Source: JAYEKL01 sp034660995 | Lineage (GTDB): Bacteria; Patescibacteriota; Minisyncoccia; JAHIHE01; JAGLIN01 | Direction: 5' to 3' | Assembly (NCBI GenBank): GCA_034660995.1 | Contig: JAYEKL010000007.1 | Span: 1-5,886, forward strand | DNA: 5,886 nucleotides | Shown here: positions 4,711-5,886 of the stretch, one piece after another | Layout: every line of letters starts with the position of its first letter | Numbering within the stretch: position 1 is the stretch's first letter | Program-made: the position numbers and the translations under genes | Notes under the pieces: generated by a model | Told to the model about the DNA's origin: nothing | The model's database searches: none | What the model saw: only the letters and a program-made list of their open reading frames with translations

Positions 4711-5004
4711 ATGAAAAATAAAAAAATAAAACAGAATAAATATTTGCAAACCGTAAAAGCTGAATTAGATCTTCACGGACTTACAAAAGAAGAATCAAGA
4801 GAAGAAGTGCTCGATTTTTTAAGTGAGGCTAAATATATGGAATATGATAAAGTAAGAATTATTACAGGTAAGGGCATACATTCCAAGAATAATCAGGGAA
4901 TATTAAATGAATATGTTCAATCTATTTTAATAGAAGAAAATTTACAATATTGCGAGTCTAAGATAAGTGAAGGTGGAAGCGGATCTATTGATGTAAAGCT
5001 ATAA
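4711..5004 (+). CDS. Small stand-alone Smr-domain protein
   Basis: The 97-residue product has a lysine-rich start and one Smr (MutS2 C-terminal-like) domain. LDLHGLT (about residues 19-25) is the first motif, and VRIITGKGIHSKN (48-60) matches the conserved TGxGxHS segment. GSGSIDVKL closes the domain. Smr domains are nucleases or nucleic-acid binders: in MutS2-type proteins they act on branched DNA or on collided-ribosome mRNA, but small solo versions are mostly unassigned. I prefer the ATG at 4711. An in-frame GTG at 4666 would add 15 residues unlike the family, encoded by the strong hairpin. No Shine-Dalgarno sequence is seen at either start. It follows metK in the same direction with a 54-bp gap and could share its transcript. 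Confidence 0.88.
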   Translation: MKNKKIKQNKYLQTVKAELDLHGLTKEESREEVLDFLSEAKYMEYDKVRIITGKGIHSKNNQGILNEYVQSILIEENLQYCESKISEGGSGSIDVKL

Positions 5005-5018
5005 TCTTATGCCTTTTT

Positions 5019-5062
5019 GTAAAATTTAAGATAAAAGGGATTGACCCCGTTCCAAATTTTAC
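5019..5062. repeat. Inverted repeat GTAAAATTT/AAATTTTAC around a GC-richer core
   Basis: Perfect 9-bp arms (5019-5027, 5054-5062) enclose GGGATTGACCCCGTTCC and a few A-rich bases. It begins 14 bp after the Smr stop codon. The shape fits a small palindromic repeat or a decayed IS end near the transposase. It could also end the Smr transcript. Confidence 0.6.
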
Positions 5063-5070
5063 ATTACTGT

Positions 5071-5144
5071 TTGATTGGTACTAATTATCCTATTTACTTG
5101 GGATAGTTTGGGATCATACGCAATTTGGGACTGTTGCCAATCAA
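5071..5144. repeat. Inverted repeat TTGATTGG/CCAATCAA enclosing three TTGGGA motifs
   Basis: Perfect 8-bp arms at 5071-5078 and 5137-5144 bracket TTGGGAT (5098-5104), TTGGGAT (5108-5114) and TTGGGAC (5125-5131), all in the same orientation. This may be part of the left end of the insertion sequence that carries the following transposase. The exact IS boundary cannot be set without the right end, which lies outside the window. Confidence 0.5.
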
Positions 5145-5197
5145 CTAAAAAACTTTTTAAAATAATCTCTTCCTAAAACATCGTTTTTATGCTAAGA

Positions 5198-5218
5198 TAA
5201 GAGTATAATCAACTCTTA
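5198..5218 (+). promoter_or_regulatory. Probable -10 region of the transposase gene within a small palindrome
   Basis: TATAAT at 5204-5209 lies 22 bp before the start codon. It sits within the inverted repeat TAAGAGT (5198-5204)/ACTCTTA (5212-5218). No good -35 is seen at the right spacing. The palindrome could be an operator or a hairpin limiting transposase expression. Confidence 0.45.
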
Positions 5219-5231
5219 ACAAAGCAAAACT

Positions 5232-5886
5232 ATGTTAAAGGAAAATAATAAAACTATCAAACTATTTACTTCTACAGAAGAAGAGATAATAGAGAAATTA
5301 GTTAAAGAAGATCACGCTTTTAGAAAACTAAATGAAATAATAGATTTTGAAAAATTAATAATTCCTTATCGTAAACTATACAGCAACACAGGAGCAGAAG
5401 GCATTGATGTTGTTAAAGGATTTAAAGCTCTCTTAATTCAATTCTGGGAAGATTATTCAGACAGAGAAATGGAAAAAGTCTTAGAAGAAAATGTTGCTGT
5501 TAAATGGTTTTGCGGATTTGAACTTTTAGAACAAACGCCGGACTATACTTACTTTTGCAAATTAAGAAAAAGATTGGGAACTAAAAATATCGCCGATTTA
5601 TTCAATAATATAAATGAAATTTTAAAAGAAAAAGGATTATTTGGAAATGTTTTTAAATTCATAGACGCTTCTTCTATCGTCAGTAAAACCGCTTTATGGG
5701 AAGAAAGAGACAAGGCTATTGAAAATGGAGAAGAGAAATTAAACAACGCTAATGTTAAAAAATACGCTACAGACAAAGACGCTCGCTGGGGAGCAAAAAG
5801 TAAAACTAAAATCTGGTACGGATTTAAAAGACATCACAATGTTGATATGCGCTATGGACTGATAGATAAACTTGCCGTTACTCCCG
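5232..5886 (+). CDS. IS5-like DDE transposase (3' partial, runs off the window)
   Basis: The ATG at 5232 opens a frame without stop to the window edge, with 218 residues visible. The N-terminal half (about 60-140) resembles the DUF772-type DNA-binding region of IS5-group transposases: FWEDYSDREMEKVLEENVAVKWFCGF, given here by its start FWEDYSD and its end KWFCGF, then TPDYTYFCKLRKRLG. The catalytic domain begins with FIDAS, whose D145 is the first acidic residue of the DDE triad. KDARWGAKSKTKIWYG and HHNVDMRYGLIDKLAVTP follow, as expected before the second Asp. The other catalytic residues lie beyond the window, so integrity is unknown. The gene is slightly richer in GC-ending codons (GCC, CTC, CGC) than its neighbours, in keeping with a mobile origin. 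No Shine-Dalgarno sequence is visible. Confidence 0.9.
   Translation, partial: MLKENNKTIKLFTSTEEEIIEKLVKEDHAFRKLNEIIDFEKLIIPYRKLYSNTGAEGIDVVKGFKALLIQFWEDYSDREMEKVLEENVAVKWFCGFELLEQTPDYTYFCKLRKRLGTKNIADLFNNINEILKEKGLFGNVFKFIDASSIVSKTALWEERDKAIENGEEKLNNANVKKYATDKDARWGAKSKTKIWYGFKRHHNVDMRYGLIDKLAVTP

Noticed and set aside
5549..5776. - strand frame opposite the transposase
   Set aside because: It is a shadow of the transposase frame.

Overview
This is an AT-rich bacterial window in which every recognisable gene lies on the + strand. The likely source is a member of the Candidate Phyla Radiation (Patescibacteria) or a similar small-genome lineage. That is an inference from several things: the low GC, the mostly absent Shine-Dalgarno sequences, the lysine-rich TPR protein, the self-splicing-type intron in a tRNA, the GC-rich palindromic repeats between genes, and the short MetK sequence type. 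No sequence search was possible.

Layout. Positions 1-840 hold the 3' part of a gene for a charged, single-TPR protein that begins before the window. Positions 910-1356 hold two tRNA-Thr genes, UGU then GGU. The second is split between anticodon base 36 and base 37 by a 217-nt group I intron that contains no ORF. A terminator hairpin follows at about 1368-1401. Next come a small GIY-YIG nuclease-domain gene (1652-1906), a 183-bp element with perfect 24-bp terminal inverted repeats and two internal palindromes (1921-2103), and a gene for an exported or membrane-anchored staphylococcal-nuclease-like protein (2121-2666). Positions 2667-3145 are full of hairpins, tandem repeats and what looks like an insertion-sequence end. 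They lead to a possible 57-residue two-helix membrane protein (3146-3319).

The second half is built around S-adenosylmethionine. A strong sigma70-type promoter (about 3379-3406) drives a SAM-I-type riboswitch (about 3438-3544) with a terminator, followed by metK (3609-4656). As given, metK is broken by a frameshift near 3831. The reading resumes at once in the next frame with every later MetK motif intact. A hairpin and a small Smr-domain gene (4711-5004) follow. The window ends in an IS5-like DDE transposase gene (5232 to the edge), preceded by inverted repeats.

The most notable signals are the intron in tRNA-Thr(GGU), the frameshifted metK behind an apparently intact SAM riboswitch, and the 183-bp inverted-repeat element that ends 17 bp before the start codon of the SNase gene. 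No defence system, CRISPR array or obvious multi-gene novel system is visible.
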